This document shows, in pieces, positions 24,877-32,712 of a stretch of 64,000 bases of DNA. The translations under genes were made by a program, and so were the position numbers. The notes under the pieces are model-generated. The model had not been told where the DNA came from, did not search any database, and saw nothing but the letters and a program-made list of their open reading frames with translations. How positions within the stretch are numbered: the first letter of the stretch is position 1; each line of letters begins with the position of its first letter. Source of the stretch: Actinomadura sp. DC4 (GTDB lineage: Bacteria > Actinomycetota > Actinomycetes > Streptosporangiales > Streptosporangiaceae); NCBI RefSeq assembly GCF_030406325.1, contig NZ_JAUEQY010000046.1, positions 1 through 64,000 of the forward strand. The letters are read 5' to 3'.

Positions 24877-25016
24877 CGTTTCCGGTGGTTAGGCGGTGGT
24901 TGAAACGGGTGTCCGGTACGGCCTGGTGACGCGCTGTTACGCTCTGCATTACTCCGGTGACGATCTGACAGTACGGCGGACGCAGCGCGTCCCCTAGACC
25001 ACCAGGGACTCCCCCC

Positions 25017-25847
25017 ATGCAACCTGATCCAGGCGATTTCACTCGTGACCCGCTCGTCCGTGCCTTCGCGGCGCTCCTCCGCGCCTACCGCGAGGCGGCC
25101 GAGCTCTCCCGCACCCAGCTCGCCGAGGCGCTCGGCTGCACCGCGCAGTGGATCGCCATCGTGGAGAACGCCGAGAAACCCCCGTCCGAGGCGTTCGCCT
25201 ACGACCTCGACACCTTCTTCAAACCGCCGGTGGAGACGTTCCACCGCATGTGGGAGGAGATCAAACGCGCCGGCCGCCACCGCGTCCTCCCACCCGGCTT
25301 CGAGGCCTACCTCCAACTGGAGGCAGAGGCGACCTCGATCCGGGAGTATGAAGCTCTGCTGGTCACAGGCCTGCTGCAGACCACGCCGTATGCCCAGGAC
25401 GTGTTGAAGTCCGGGCAGAAGGTCGATGCCCTGGATCAGCTGGTCGCGTCCCGGATGGACAGGCAAGCGATCTTGGAGCGCGACGACCCACCGCGACTGT
25501 GGTTGTTGACGGATGAGACGGTGATCCGTCGCAAGATCGGCGATCCGGCGGTCAGGCGCGACCAACTGCGGCGGTTGCTGCTCGCTGCACAGCAACCTCA
25601 TGTCACCGTTCAGGTCGTCCGCGATGACGTGGGCTCCTACCCAGGGCTCGAAGGCTCTTTCATGGTCCTCTCCTTCAAGAATGCTCCGGACGTCGCCTAC
25701 ATCGAGGGTTCCGGTGGGCATGGCATCTTGATACAAAAGCCCAGTGAGGTAGAGGAGATGGTGGTCCGCTTCGACCTCATCCGTGCAGCTGCCCTACCGG
25801 AGATCGAGTCGCTGAAGTTGATCGCGGCGGTGATGGAGAGCACATGA
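25017..25847 (+). CDS. XRE-family regulator with DUF5753 domain
   Basis: The 276-residue protein has an N-terminal helix-turn-helix (residues about 14-68: RAYREAAELSRTQLAEALGC, QWIAIVENAEKPPS) and a C-terminal DUF5753 domain (about 95-270) with EYEALLVTGLLQTTPYAQDV and the late GSFMVLSF segment. This architecture is found in many actinomycete regulators paired with a DUF397 protein and linked to development or antibiotic production. The next gene overlaps it by 4 bases and encodes a DUF397 protein, completing the pair. Confidence 0.88.
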   Translation: MQPDPGDFTRDPLVRAFAALLRAYREAAELSRTQLAEALGCTAQWIAIVENAEKPPSEAFAYDLDTFFKPPVETFHRMWEEIKRAGRHRVLPPGFEAYLQLEAEATSIREYEALLVTGLLQTTPYAQDVLKSGQKVDALDQLVASRMDRQAILERDDPPRLWLLTDETVIRRKIGDPAVRRDQLRRLLLAAQQPHVTVQVVRDDVGSYPGLEGSFMVLSFKNAPDVAYIEGSGGHGILIQKPSEVEEMVVRFDLIRAAALPEIESLKLIAAVMEST

Positions 25848-26014
25848 ATTCGGTGGATTCTTGGCGCAAGAGCAGTCACAGCGGTGGGAGCACCGGTGAC
25901 TGTGTCGAGGTCACTCCTGTCTGGCGCAAGGCCAGCCGCAGCGGCGGTCAGACCGGCGACTGCGTCGAGCTCGCCCTGGTGACCAGCGAGTTCGCCGGGC
26001 AGGGCATGCGCTAG
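25844..26014 (+). CDS. Small DUF397-type protein with doubled motif
   Basis: The 56-residue protein overlaps the regulator stop (ATGA) and is translated by coupling. Two copies of the DUF397 N-terminal motif, WRKSSHSGGSTGDCVEV and WRKASRSGGQTGDCVEL, stand 20 residues apart. The canonical C-terminal part (VRDSKDP...WXXF) is missing. The usual protein has one such motif and 60-70 residues, so this looks like an internal duplication replacing the C-terminal half. The partner is the XRE protein upstream. Its role is inferred from the pair and could be as a small antagonist or target of the regulator. Confidence 0.75.
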   Translation: MNSVDSWRKSSHSGGSTGDCVEVTPVWRKASRSGGQTGDCVELALVTSEFAGQGMR

Positions 26015-26162
26015 TACGACTTGGGGGGCATAGAGCGACAAATCATTTGGTCCCTGCGGGGGATGCTCGACGGAGCGTCGGGCAAGAGACTCGTGATTGG
26101 CGGGACAAGAGCGGTTCGCGGCCAGCGAGCCGATAGCCATACGCGAGACCGCAGGAGGAACC

Positions 26163-26999
26163 ATGGTTCGTCGATACGCCGTAGGCGCCGCGGCAGGTGC
26201 AGCGCTCATCGTCTCCCTCTCGGCGTGCAATGACGCCACGGGTGACGGTAAACAGGCCGACGCGGTTCCGGCCGCGCAGGCCATCGCCCTGACGTCGCAG
26301 AAGACGGCCACCGTCGACACGTACAAGGTCGCCATCACCGCCGCGGGTACCGGCGAGGCGTCCGCGAAGGTGCACGGGACCGTTCAGGTCCGGCTCAAGC
26401 CCGAGCTCCAGGCCACGGGCACCCTCGACAACGCCACCCTGCACGGCCAGTCGGTGCCGGGCGGCGAGCGGGCGATCCTGCTCGGCGACGCCTTCTACGC
26501 CAAGGTGCCGCAGCAGCTGTCCCAGTTCACCGGCGGAAAGCCGTGGGTGAAGTTCTCGATCTCCCAGGCGAGCCGGCAGTCCGGCGTCAACCTCGACAGC
26601 GTCATCAAGCGGGCCGACCCGGCCCAGCAGACGAAGATCCTCACCGGGTCCAAGGACGCGCACCGGGTCGGCAGCGAGAGCATCAACGGCGTGAAGACGA
26701 CGCACTACGCGGGCACGGTCACGCCGGAGGAGGCGGGCAAGCTCGAACCCAAGGCCCAGCAGGCGTTCAAGGAGTTCTACGCCAAGTCCGGCGCCCACAA
26801 GGTGACCTTCGACCTGTGGGTGGGCAAGGACAGCCTGCCCCGCAAGCTCGTCACCAAGGTGACGGCGGACAAGGGCACGGCGTCCTCCACGCTGATCTTC
26901 AGCGACTTCAACAAGTCGTTCTCGGTGAGCGCCCCCCCGGCGTCCGAGGTGACCGACGGCAACCAGCTCAAAAACGTTTTCGGCGGCCAGTCGAACTAG
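26163..26999 (+). CDS. LppX/LprG-type lipoprotein
   Basis: The 278-residue lipoprotein has signal peptide MVRRYAVGAAAGAALIVSLSAC with lipobox LSAC, so Cys is the lipidated residue. The mature part resembles the LppX_LprAFG family of lipid-binding envelope proteins: IKRADPAQQTKILTGSKDAH, TTHYAGTVTPEEAGK, DLWVGKDSLPRKL. These proteins form a half-barrel with a hydrophobic pocket and carry lipids across the periplasm-like space in mycobacteria. SD AGGAGG precedes ATG 26163. A paralogue lies next (27161-28045), and the mce operon for lipid import is 2 kb further, which fits a role in lipid traffic. Confidence 0.8.
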   Translation: MVRRYAVGAAAGAALIVSLSACNDATGDGKQADAVPAAQAIALTSQKTATVDTYKVAITAAGTGEASAKVHGTVQVRLKPELQATGTLDNATLHGQSVPGGERAILLGDAFYAKVPQQLSQFTGGKPWVKFSISQASRQSGVNLDSVIKRADPAQQTKILTGSKDAHRVGSESINGVKTTHYAGTVTPEEAGKLEPKAQQAFKEFYAKSGAHKVTFDLWVGKDSLPRKLVTKVTADKGTASSTLIFSDFNKSFSVSAPPASEVTDGNQLKNVFGGQSN

Positions 27000-27027
27000 C
27001 TGACCAGCCCCTTTATCCGAACATCGA

Positions 27028-27055
27028 GGACCCCGTGACTCATGTCACGGGGTCC
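27028..27055 (+). terminator. Terminator between lipoprotein genes
   Basis: A perfect 12-bp stem (GGACCCCGTGAC) with a TCAT loop follows the first lipoprotein gene, so the second is probably transcribed from its own promoter. Confidence 0.85.
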
Positions 27056-27160
27056 TCCGTTTGAAGAGCTCTTGTAAAGGTACGAACCGAACACCTCGAA
27101 GAGGTGTCCAAAAGAAAAGAACCGGTGTCCATCTGAGCCGCTACCTGGAGGAAACTCACT

Positions 27161-28045
27161 ATGACAGCAAGGGCCAGTCGATATGTGGCAGGCGCCGCCG
27201 CGGGGCTGGCGCTCACGGCGTCGCTGACAGGGTGCAAGGCGGACTCCGGCCAGGACGCCAAGCCGTCCGGCAGCGCGACTCCTGAAGGCCGGGTCCATCT
27301 CACGGCGGCGCAGGAGGCCCTCAGCAAGTCGGCGACCGAGACCGGCGACCTGAAGTCGTTCCGCGCGACGATGACCACGTCCACGGTCGTGTCGGGGAAG
27401 ACGACCGACCTCAAGGGCGACCTGGCGTTCCAGCTCCAGCCGAAGCCGGCGATGAAGTTCGACGTTCCGGCGATCAAGACCGGTGACTCGTCGGCCGCGG
27501 GCTTCAACGAGGTGCTCGTCGACAACACGATCTACCTCAAGATCCCGGCCCTCGCGAAGACGGCGGGCAAGCCGTGGGTGAGCTTCTCCCTCGACCAGCT
27601 GGGCAAGGCCACCGGCGTCGACGTCAAGGCCATGGAGGACCAGGGGCACCAGGCCGACCCGGCCCTGAACGCCAAGATGCTCACGGCCTCCAAGGACGTG
27701 CACAAGGTCGGCAAGGAGACCGTCGACGGCGTCTCCACGACCCACTACAAGGGCACGATCGCGCTCAGCGAGGGGCTCAGCAAGCTGAACGCCGAGCAGA
27801 AGACGCAGGCGCAGAAGATCTTCAGCCAGACCGGTCTCGACAAGCTGAAGTTCGACACCTGGATCGACGGGAAGCAGCTGCCGCGCAAGCTCACGCTGGC
27901 CACTCCCGCCGATGCGAAGCTGAAGTTCAAGACGGCCATGAACTACAAGGGCTTCAACGAGCCGGTGTCGATCACCGCTCCGCCGCAGAGCGAGGTGGCG
28001 GACGGCATGCAGCTCAAGGGCCTCCCCAGCGCCTCGCCCAGCTGA
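27161..28045 (+). CDS. LppX/LprG-type lipoprotein, paralogue
   Basis: The 294-residue lipoprotein has signal MTARASRYVAGAAAGLALTA and lipobox LTGC. The mature domain repeats the landmarks of the preceding gene: KPWVSFSLDQLGKATGVD, ALNAKMLTASKDVHKVG, TTHYKGTIALSEGLSK, DTWIDGKQLPRKL. It is thus a tandem paralogue that has diverged. SD TGGAGGAAA precedes ATG 27161. Lipid binding is inferred from the family; no enzymatic residues are expected. Confidence 0.8.
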   Translation: MTARASRYVAGAAAGLALTASLTGCKADSGQDAKPSGSATPEGRVHLTAAQEALSKSATETGDLKSFRATMTTSTVVSGKTTDLKGDLAFQLQPKPAMKFDVPAIKTGDSSAAGFNEVLVDNTIYLKIPALAKTAGKPWVSFSLDQLGKATGVDVKAMEDQGHQADPALNAKMLTASKDVHKVGKETVDGVSTTHYKGTIALSEGLSKLNAEQKTQAQKIFSQTGLDKLKFDTWIDGKQLPRKLTLATPADAKLKFKTAMNYKGFNEPVSITAPPQSEVADGMQLKGLPSASPS

Positions 28046-28054
28046 TCCGGCCTC

Positions 28055-28104
28055 CGCGCCCGTCGTCCGCGCCGAAGTGATTTGGCATGCGGACGGCGGG
28101 CGCG
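28055..28104 (+). terminator. Terminator after lipoprotein gene
   Basis: A 16-bp stem with one T-G pair (CGCGCCCGTCGTCCGC and its partner at 28089-28104) and an 18-nt loop. The loop and second arm also contain the rplJ promoter. Confidence 0.75.
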
Positions 28105-28110
28105 TACTCT
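28082..28110 (+). promoter_or_regulatory. Promoter of rplJL
   Basis: -35 TTGGCA (28082-28087), 17-bp spacer and -10 TACTCT (28105-28110) would start the transcript near 28117, exactly where the L10 leader begins. The -35 lies in the loop, and the spacer is the second arm, of the preceding terminator hairpin. Confidence 0.8.
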
Positions 28111-28116
28111 TTGAAT

Positions 28117-28295
28117 CGCCGAAGACCGCCGGTCGTCACCCGCATGGGTGACCGAAGGTCCCGCACAGCGGGTGGCCAGCGCAGGTGATGACGAGAGCAG
28201 CGCGACGCCTTCCCGCGTCGCCGCCCCGTGCGCCTGCGCCGGGGCTTTCCTGTTTTCTGGGCCTTCCTTACCGGCGTACATCTGGAAGGAGGCCC
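28117..28295 (+). promoter_or_regulatory. L10 leader (autogenous control of rplJL)
   Basis: The 5' leader between the promoter and rplJ starts GAAGACCGCCGGTCG and contains the hairpin TCACCC-GCAT-GGGTGA and further paired segments. It has the form and position of the L10 leader RNA, to which the L10(L12)4 complex binds to repress its own translation. Recognition is by position and the opening sequence. Confidence 0.75.
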
Positions 28296-28865
28296 ATGGC
28301 GAGGGCGGACAAGGCGGCAGCGGTCGCCGAGCTCAAGGACGCGTTCGAGAGCTCGAGCGGTGCCATGCTGACCGAGTACCGCGGGCTCACCGTGGCACAG
28401 CTCTCCGAGCTGCGCCGGACCCTCGGTGACAATGCACGGTTCGCCGTGGTGAAGAACACACTGACCAAGATCGCCGCTCGTGAGGCCGGGGTCGCCGACG
28501 AACTCGAGCAGCTGCTCCAGGGTCCGTCCGCGATCGCGTTCGTCAGTGGTGACGTGGTCGAGGCCGCCAAGGGCCTGCGTGACTTCGCCAAGGCCAACCC
28601 GGATCTCGTGATCAAGGGTGGTGTCGTCGACGGCAAGTCGATGACGCCCGAGGAGATCACCAAGCTCGCTTCCCTCGAGTCGCGTGAGGTCCTCCTCGCG
28701 AAGCTCGCGGGCGCGATGAAGGCGTCGATGGGCAATGCCGCCGCCGTCTTCAACGCCCTGCCGGTCAAGGCCGCTCAGCTGGCCGAGGCCCTGCGGGTCA
28801 AGCGCGAGGGCGAGGGTGGCGAGGCGCCGGCAGAGGCGCCCGCCGAGGCATCCGACGAGGGTTGA
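28296..28865 (+). CDS. rplJ: Ribosomal protein uL10
   Basis: This 189-residue base of the L7/L12 stalk starts at ATG 28296 (GGAGG upstream). The N-terminal RNA-binding domain contains [18 protein letters not shown] and [11 protein letters not shown]. The C-terminal helix binds L12 dimers, and the tail is acidic and Ala-rich ([14 protein letters not shown]), typical of actinobacteria. rplL follows after 68 bp. Confidence 0.97.
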   Translation: MARADKAAAVAELKDAFESSSGAMLTEYRGLTVAQLSELRRTLGDNARFAVVKNTLTKIAAREAGVADELEQLLQGPSAIAFVSGDVVEAAKGLRDFAKANPDLVIKGGVVDGKSMTPEEITKLASLESREVLLAKLAGAMKASMGNAAAVFNALPVKAAQLAEALRVKREGEGGEAPAEAPAEASDEG

Positions 28866-28933
28866 TCCCGCGGTCGTAGAAGACCTTTGTATGTGGCCCG
28901 GACAGCGACCGGGCCGATGAGACAGGAGACATC

Positions 28934-29320
28934 ATGGCGAAGCTCAGCACCGACGAGCTGCTCGACACCTTCAAGGAGATGACCCTCCTCGAGCTGTCGG
29001 AGTTCGTGAAGCAGTTCGAAGAGACCTTCGACGTCAAGGCCGCCGCCCCCGTCGCGGTCGCCGCCGCCGGCCCCGCCGGTGGCGCCCCGGCCGAAGAGGC
29101 CGAGGTCAAGGACGAGTTCGACGTCATCCTCGAGGGTGCCGGCGACAAGAAGATCCAGGTCATCAAGGAGGTGCGCGCCCTCACGAGCCTCGGCCTGAAG
29201 GAGGCCAAGGACCTCGTCGACGGCGCGCCGAAGCCGCTGCTGGAGAAGGTCAACAAGGAGCAGGCCGACAAGGCCAAGGAGGCCCTCGAGAAGGCCGGCG
29301 CCTCGGTGACCGTCAAGTAG
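28934..29320 (+). CDS. rplL: Ribosomal protein bL12
   Basis: The 128-residue stalk protein has an N-terminal dimerisation helix ([20 protein letters not shown]), an Ala/Pro-rich hinge (about 37-58) and a C-terminal factor-binding domain with [28 protein letters not shown] lies upstream. A hairpin GGCCCGG/CCGGGCC stands in the 68-bp gap after rplJ. Confidence 0.97.
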   Translation: MAKLSTDELLDTFKEMTLLELSEFVKQFEETFDVKAAAPVAVAAAGPAGGAPAEEAEVKDEFDVILEGAGDKKIQVIKEVRALTSLGLKEAKDLVDGAPKPLLEKVNKEQADKAKEALEKAGASVTVK

Positions 29321-29343
29321 TCATCCGCTTCACCGCTTCACGG

Positions 29344-29376
29344 GGGGCGGCCGTCCGTACGGACGGCCGCCCCTTT
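29344..29376 (+). terminator. Terminator of rplJL
   Basis: A perfect palindrome with 15-bp arms (GGGGCGGCCGTCCGT and complement, 29344-29373) is followed by TTT, 24 bp after the rplL stop. Confidence 0.85.
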
Positions 29377-29984
29377 CGCGTCGCCGACCACCACCTGCAC
29401 CGGCGGGTCGATGATCTGCCACTCCGCGTCGCCGAGACGGCGGTGACCGGCGCATCCACCCCGGCCGGAGCACCGGCCGCGGTCACCATCCCGCACTCGG
29501 GCGGCCGGGACGTCGAACATCTGCCACCGCTCCAACCCGACTTGGGCGCAGGCTCGGCCGACCGTCGAACGCGTGAAGACAACTCCGGATCCTCGCTCTT
29601 CTCCCGGCCCTATCCGGCGCCCTCAACGCCGGGCCGGCGTCCGAGACGACCCCGGCCCTCGTGGGGGCGTGGGGGCGGAGCCCCCCTCATCGGGGGTTCC
29701 AGGGGGGCGCCCCCTGGGCCGGCACAGTGGACCTGGGCCTTCACAAGTCACTTGTTGGACCGCTAGTCTCATAAGGATCAAGTAACGATCCGCTTACGAG
29801 GCCATCGCCGGGCCACGGTGTTGGCGTGATCCCCTTCCATTAGGGGACAGGACGACTACGGTAGTTGCACGCTTACACGGAGCCGCGCAGTCACCTTGCG
29901 GTGGCACTGCGCGATAGGGCAACGTGACTCAGCGGTAACTCGCTCGTTGGACCGGATACCCCCCGGCCGGACGAAAGGTGACGA
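29377..29984. other. Long intergenic region before the mce operon
   Basis: No intact gene is supported in these 608 bases. The first 200 bases have a coding-like minus-strand frame (AEWQIIDPPVQVVVGDAKGA) without a recognisable family. At 29671-29715 lie GGGGGCGGAGCCCCC and AGGGGGGCGCCCCCT, the type of G/C palindrome scattered in many actinomycete genomes. A perfect palindrome ACAAGTCACTTGT is at 29743-29755, in the AT-rich stretch where the mce promoter should be. A leader hairpin (CGCGCAGT...ACTGCGCG) is at 29884-29913. Confidence 0.5.
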
Positions 29985-31004
29985 GTGGGCGTCGAAATCA
30001 GAGTCGATGGGCTGACCAAGTCGTTTGGGCGTCAGGTCATCTGGGAGGACGTGACGCTGACCTTGCCTGCCGGCGAGATCTCGGTCCTCCTCGGGCCCTC
30101 CGGCACCGGCAAGTCCGTCTTCCTCAAGACGCTCGTCGGGCTGCTCAGGCCCGACCGCGGTCACTGCTGGATCGGTGACCGCGACATGCCGCACCTGCGC
30201 GAGAACGACCTCTACGAGACCCGCAAGCTGTTCGGCGTCCTGTTCCAGGACGGCGCGCTCTTCGGCTCGATGAACCTCTTCGACAACATCGCCTTCCCGC
30301 TGCGGGAGCACACGAAGAAGTCCGAGTCGGCGGTCAAGAAGATCGTCATGGAGAAGATGGAGATGGTCGGCCTGATCGGGGCCGAGCGCAAGCTCCCCGG
30401 TGAGATCTCCGGCGGCATGCGCAAGCGCGCCGGTCTCGCCCGCGCGCTCGTGCTCGAGCCGGAGATCATCCTGTGCGACGAGCCCGACTCGGGCCTCGAC
30501 CCGGTGCGCACGGCGTACCTCAACCAGCTCATCGTCGACCTCAACGCCGAGACCAGCGCGACGTTCCTGATCGTCACCCACGACATCAACACGGCCCGTA
30601 CGGTCCCGGACAACATCGGCCTGCTGTTCCGCCGCGAGCTGGTGATGTTCGGCCCGCGCGAGATGCTGCTGTCCAGCAACGAGCCGGTCGTCCGGCAGTT
30701 CCTCAACGCCCGCAAGGTCGGCCCGATCGGGATGTCGGAGGAGAAGGACGTCTCCGAGCTGGAGGCCGAGGCGCGGATGGGCTCGGACCCGGGCGGCCTG
30801 CCGCCCATCCCGCCCCAGCTGATGACCGCCGACGGCCGCATCCGCCCCGCCCAGCGCGCGCCGGGCGAGTGGCTGCGCGAGCACGGCGTCACCCCGCCGC
30901 CCGGATCGTTCGTCGACGAGCAGGGCCGTGACTGGCTCGAGGAGTGGCCGCGCTACGTCGCCGAACGCACGCCCGTCGCGGGAGCGGGAGGTGGCCGCCC
31001 ATGA
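29985..31004 (+). CDS. MCE-system ATP-binding protein (Mkl/MlaF-like)
   Basis: This 339-residue ABC ATPase energises MCE lipid import. Walker A GPSGTGKS is at residues 37-44, the signature reads EISGGMRKRAGLARAL, Walker B is IILCDEPDSGLDP, and the switch His is in IVTHD. The C-terminal tail (about 250-339), Pro-rich and ending EEWPRYVAERTP, is longer than in E. coli MlaF and typical of actinobacterial Mkl. The GTG start follows GAAAGG. Mycobacterium tuberculosis also has its mkl gene in this rplL-rpoB interval, but alone; here the permease and Mce genes follow directly with an ATGA overlap. Confidence 0.92.
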   Translation: MGVEIRVDGLTKSFGRQVIWEDVTLTLPAGEISVLLGPSGTGKSVFLKTLVGLLRPDRGHCWIGDRDMPHLRENDLYETRKLFGVLFQDGALFGSMNLFDNIAFPLREHTKKSESAVKKIVMEKMEMVGLIGAERKLPGEISGGMRKRAGLARALVLEPEIILCDEPDSGLDPVRTAYLNQLIVDLNAETSATFLIVTHDINTARTVPDNIGLLFRRELVMFGPREMLLSSNEPVVRQFLNARKVGPIGMSEEKDVSELEAEARMGSDPGGLPPIPPQLMTADGRIRPAQRAPGEWLREHGVTPPPGSFVDEQGRDWLEEWPRYVAERTPVAGAGGGRP

Positions 31005-31840
31005 CCCAGGCGCCCGAGCGCCCCGACGAAGACACCAGGCCGCCGCCGAGCCGTCTCGCCCCGGTCGCCGAAGGTGCGGTCAACGTCATCCTGCGCGAGC
31101 CCGGCCGGTTCTTCGCGATGTCGCTCGACACCATCCGGGCGATGTTCCAGTGGCCGTTCCAGTGGCGTGAGTTCCTGCAGCAGGCCTGGTTCATCGTCAG
31201 CGTGACGGTGGCGCCCACGATCATGGTCGCCATCCCGTTCGGCGCGATCCTGTCGCTGCAGGTCGGCAACCTCATCCGGCAGCTCGGCGCGCAGTCACAG
31301 ACCGGCTCGACCGCGGTGCTCGCGATCGTCCGCGAGGCCAGCCCGATCGTGACGGCCCTGCTCATCGCGGCCGCGGCCGGCTCGGCGATCTGCGCCGACC
31401 TCGGCGCCCGCAAGATCAGGGAGGAGATCGACGCGATGGAGGTGCTCGGCATCAACCCGCTGCACCGCCTCGTGGTGCCGCGGGTGTTCGCCTGCGCCTT
31501 CGTCGGGCTCTTCCTCAACGGCATCGTCTCGGTGGTCGGCATCGCCGGCGGCTACATCTTCAACGTCATGCTGCAGGGCGGCACCCCGGGCGCGTACATG
31601 TCCTCCTTCAGCGGGCTGGCCCAGCTGCCCGACCTCTACCAGGCCGAGGTCAAGGCGCTGGTCTTCGGCGTCACCGCCGCGCTGGTCGCCTCCTACAAGG
31701 GCCTGACCGCGTCCGGCGGCCCCAAGGGCGTCGGCGACGCGGTGAACCAGACCGTCGTGATCGCGGCCATGGCCCTGTTCGTGGAGAACTTCGTGCTCAG
31801 CGCGCTCTACTTCCAGCTCGTACCGCAGAAGGGGATGTGA
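31001..31840 (+). CDS. MlaE-family permease YrbEA
   Basis: This 279-residue integral membrane permease of the MCE system starts at ATG 31001, overlapping the ATPase stop by 4 bases. It has the MlaE pattern: an amphipathic N-terminal helix (FQWPFQWREFLQQAWFIV), about five to six hydrophobic spans, the conserved REASPIVTALLIAAAAGSAI region and the coupling helix IREEIDAMEVLGINPL that contacts the ATPase. It should form a heterodimer with YrbEB. Confidence 0.92.
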   Translation: MTQAPERPDEDTRPPPSRLAPVAEGAVNVILREPGRFFAMSLDTIRAMFQWPFQWREFLQQAWFIVSVTVAPTIMVAIPFGAILSLQVGNLIRQLGAQSQTGSTAVLAIVREASPIVTALLIAAAAGSAICADLGARKIREEIDAMEVLGINPLHRLVVPRVFACAFVGLFLNGIVSVVGIAGGYIFNVMLQGGTPGAYMSSFSGLAQLPDLYQAEVKALVFGVTAALVASYKGLTASGGPKGVGDAVNQTVVIAAMALFVENFVLSALYFQLVPQKGM

Positions 31841-32700
31841 TGGGCGCGGTCGGCGCGGGTACGCGCGGCGGGCTCCGTACGGCGAAGCGGGTCATCGACG
31901 CGCCGATGGAGAAGCTGGAGGACTTCGGCCACCAGATGGCCTTCTACGTCCGCGCCTTCGCGTGGACCTGGCGGGTCCTGGTCCGCTACAAGAAAGAGGT
32001 CATCCGGCTGCTCGCCGAGGTGAGCCTGGGCACCGGCGGCCTGGCCGTCATGGGGGGCAGCGTCGCGATCGTCGCCTTCATGACGTTCTTCACCGGCACC
32101 GAGGTCGGCCTGCAGGGCTACAACGCGCTCAACCAGATCGGCAGCGCGGCCTTCGCCGGTTTCGTCTCGGCGTACTTCAACACGCGTGAGCTGGCGCCCA
32201 CGGTCTCGGCGCTGGCGCTGTCCGCGACGGTCGGCTGCGGCTTCACCGCCCAGCTCGGCGCGATGCGGATCAGCGACGAGATCGACGCGCTGGAGGTCAT
32301 GGGCGTGCCGTCGCTGCCGTTCCTGGTGACCACCCGCCTGGTGGCCGGCATGCTCGCGGTCATCCCGCTGTACGTCATCGGCCTGCTGGCCTCGTTCTTC
32401 GCCACGCGGCTCATCGTGACGCTGGCGTTCGGCCAGTCCAGCGGCACGTACGACCACTACTTCTATTTGTTCCTACCGCCCCACGACGTGCTGTGGTCCT
32501 TCGGCAAGGTGCTGGTCTTCGCCACGCTCGTCATGCTCATTCACTGTTACTACGGCTACAACGCGAGCGGCGGACCGGCGGGTGTCGGCGTGGCCGTCGG
32601 CCGCGCGGTGCGTACGAGTCTCGTCGTCGTCAACGTCGTCGACCTGCTGATGGGGATGGCGATCTGGGGCACCACGACGACGGTCCGGATCGCCGGCTGA
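31840..32700 (+). CDS. MlaE-family permease YrbEB
   Basis: The 286-residue second permease starts at ATG 31840, sharing a base with the previous stop; AAGGGGA precedes. Diagnostic segments are STRELAPTVSALAL-like (NTRELAPTVSALALSATVGC), ISDEIDALEVMGVPSLPFL and the late GYNASGGPAGVGVAVGRAV. It pairs with YrbEA in the inner membrane to hand lipids from the Mce proteins to the cytoplasmic side. Confidence 0.92.
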   Translation: MGAVGAGTRGGLRTAKRVIDAPMEKLEDFGHQMAFYVRAFAWTWRVLVRYKKEVIRLLAEVSLGTGGLAVMGGSVAIVAFMTFFTGTEVGLQGYNALNQIGSAAFAGFVSAYFNTRELAPTVSALALSATVGCGFTAQLGAMRISDEIDALEVMGVPSLPFLVTTRLVAGMLAVIPLYVIGLLASFFATRLIVTLAFGQSSGTYDHYFYLFLPPHDVLWSFGKVLVFATLVMLIHCYYGYNASGGPAGVGVAVGRAVRTSLVVVNVVDLLMGMAIWGTTTTVRIAG

Positions 32701-32712
32701 GGAGGAGAGCGC

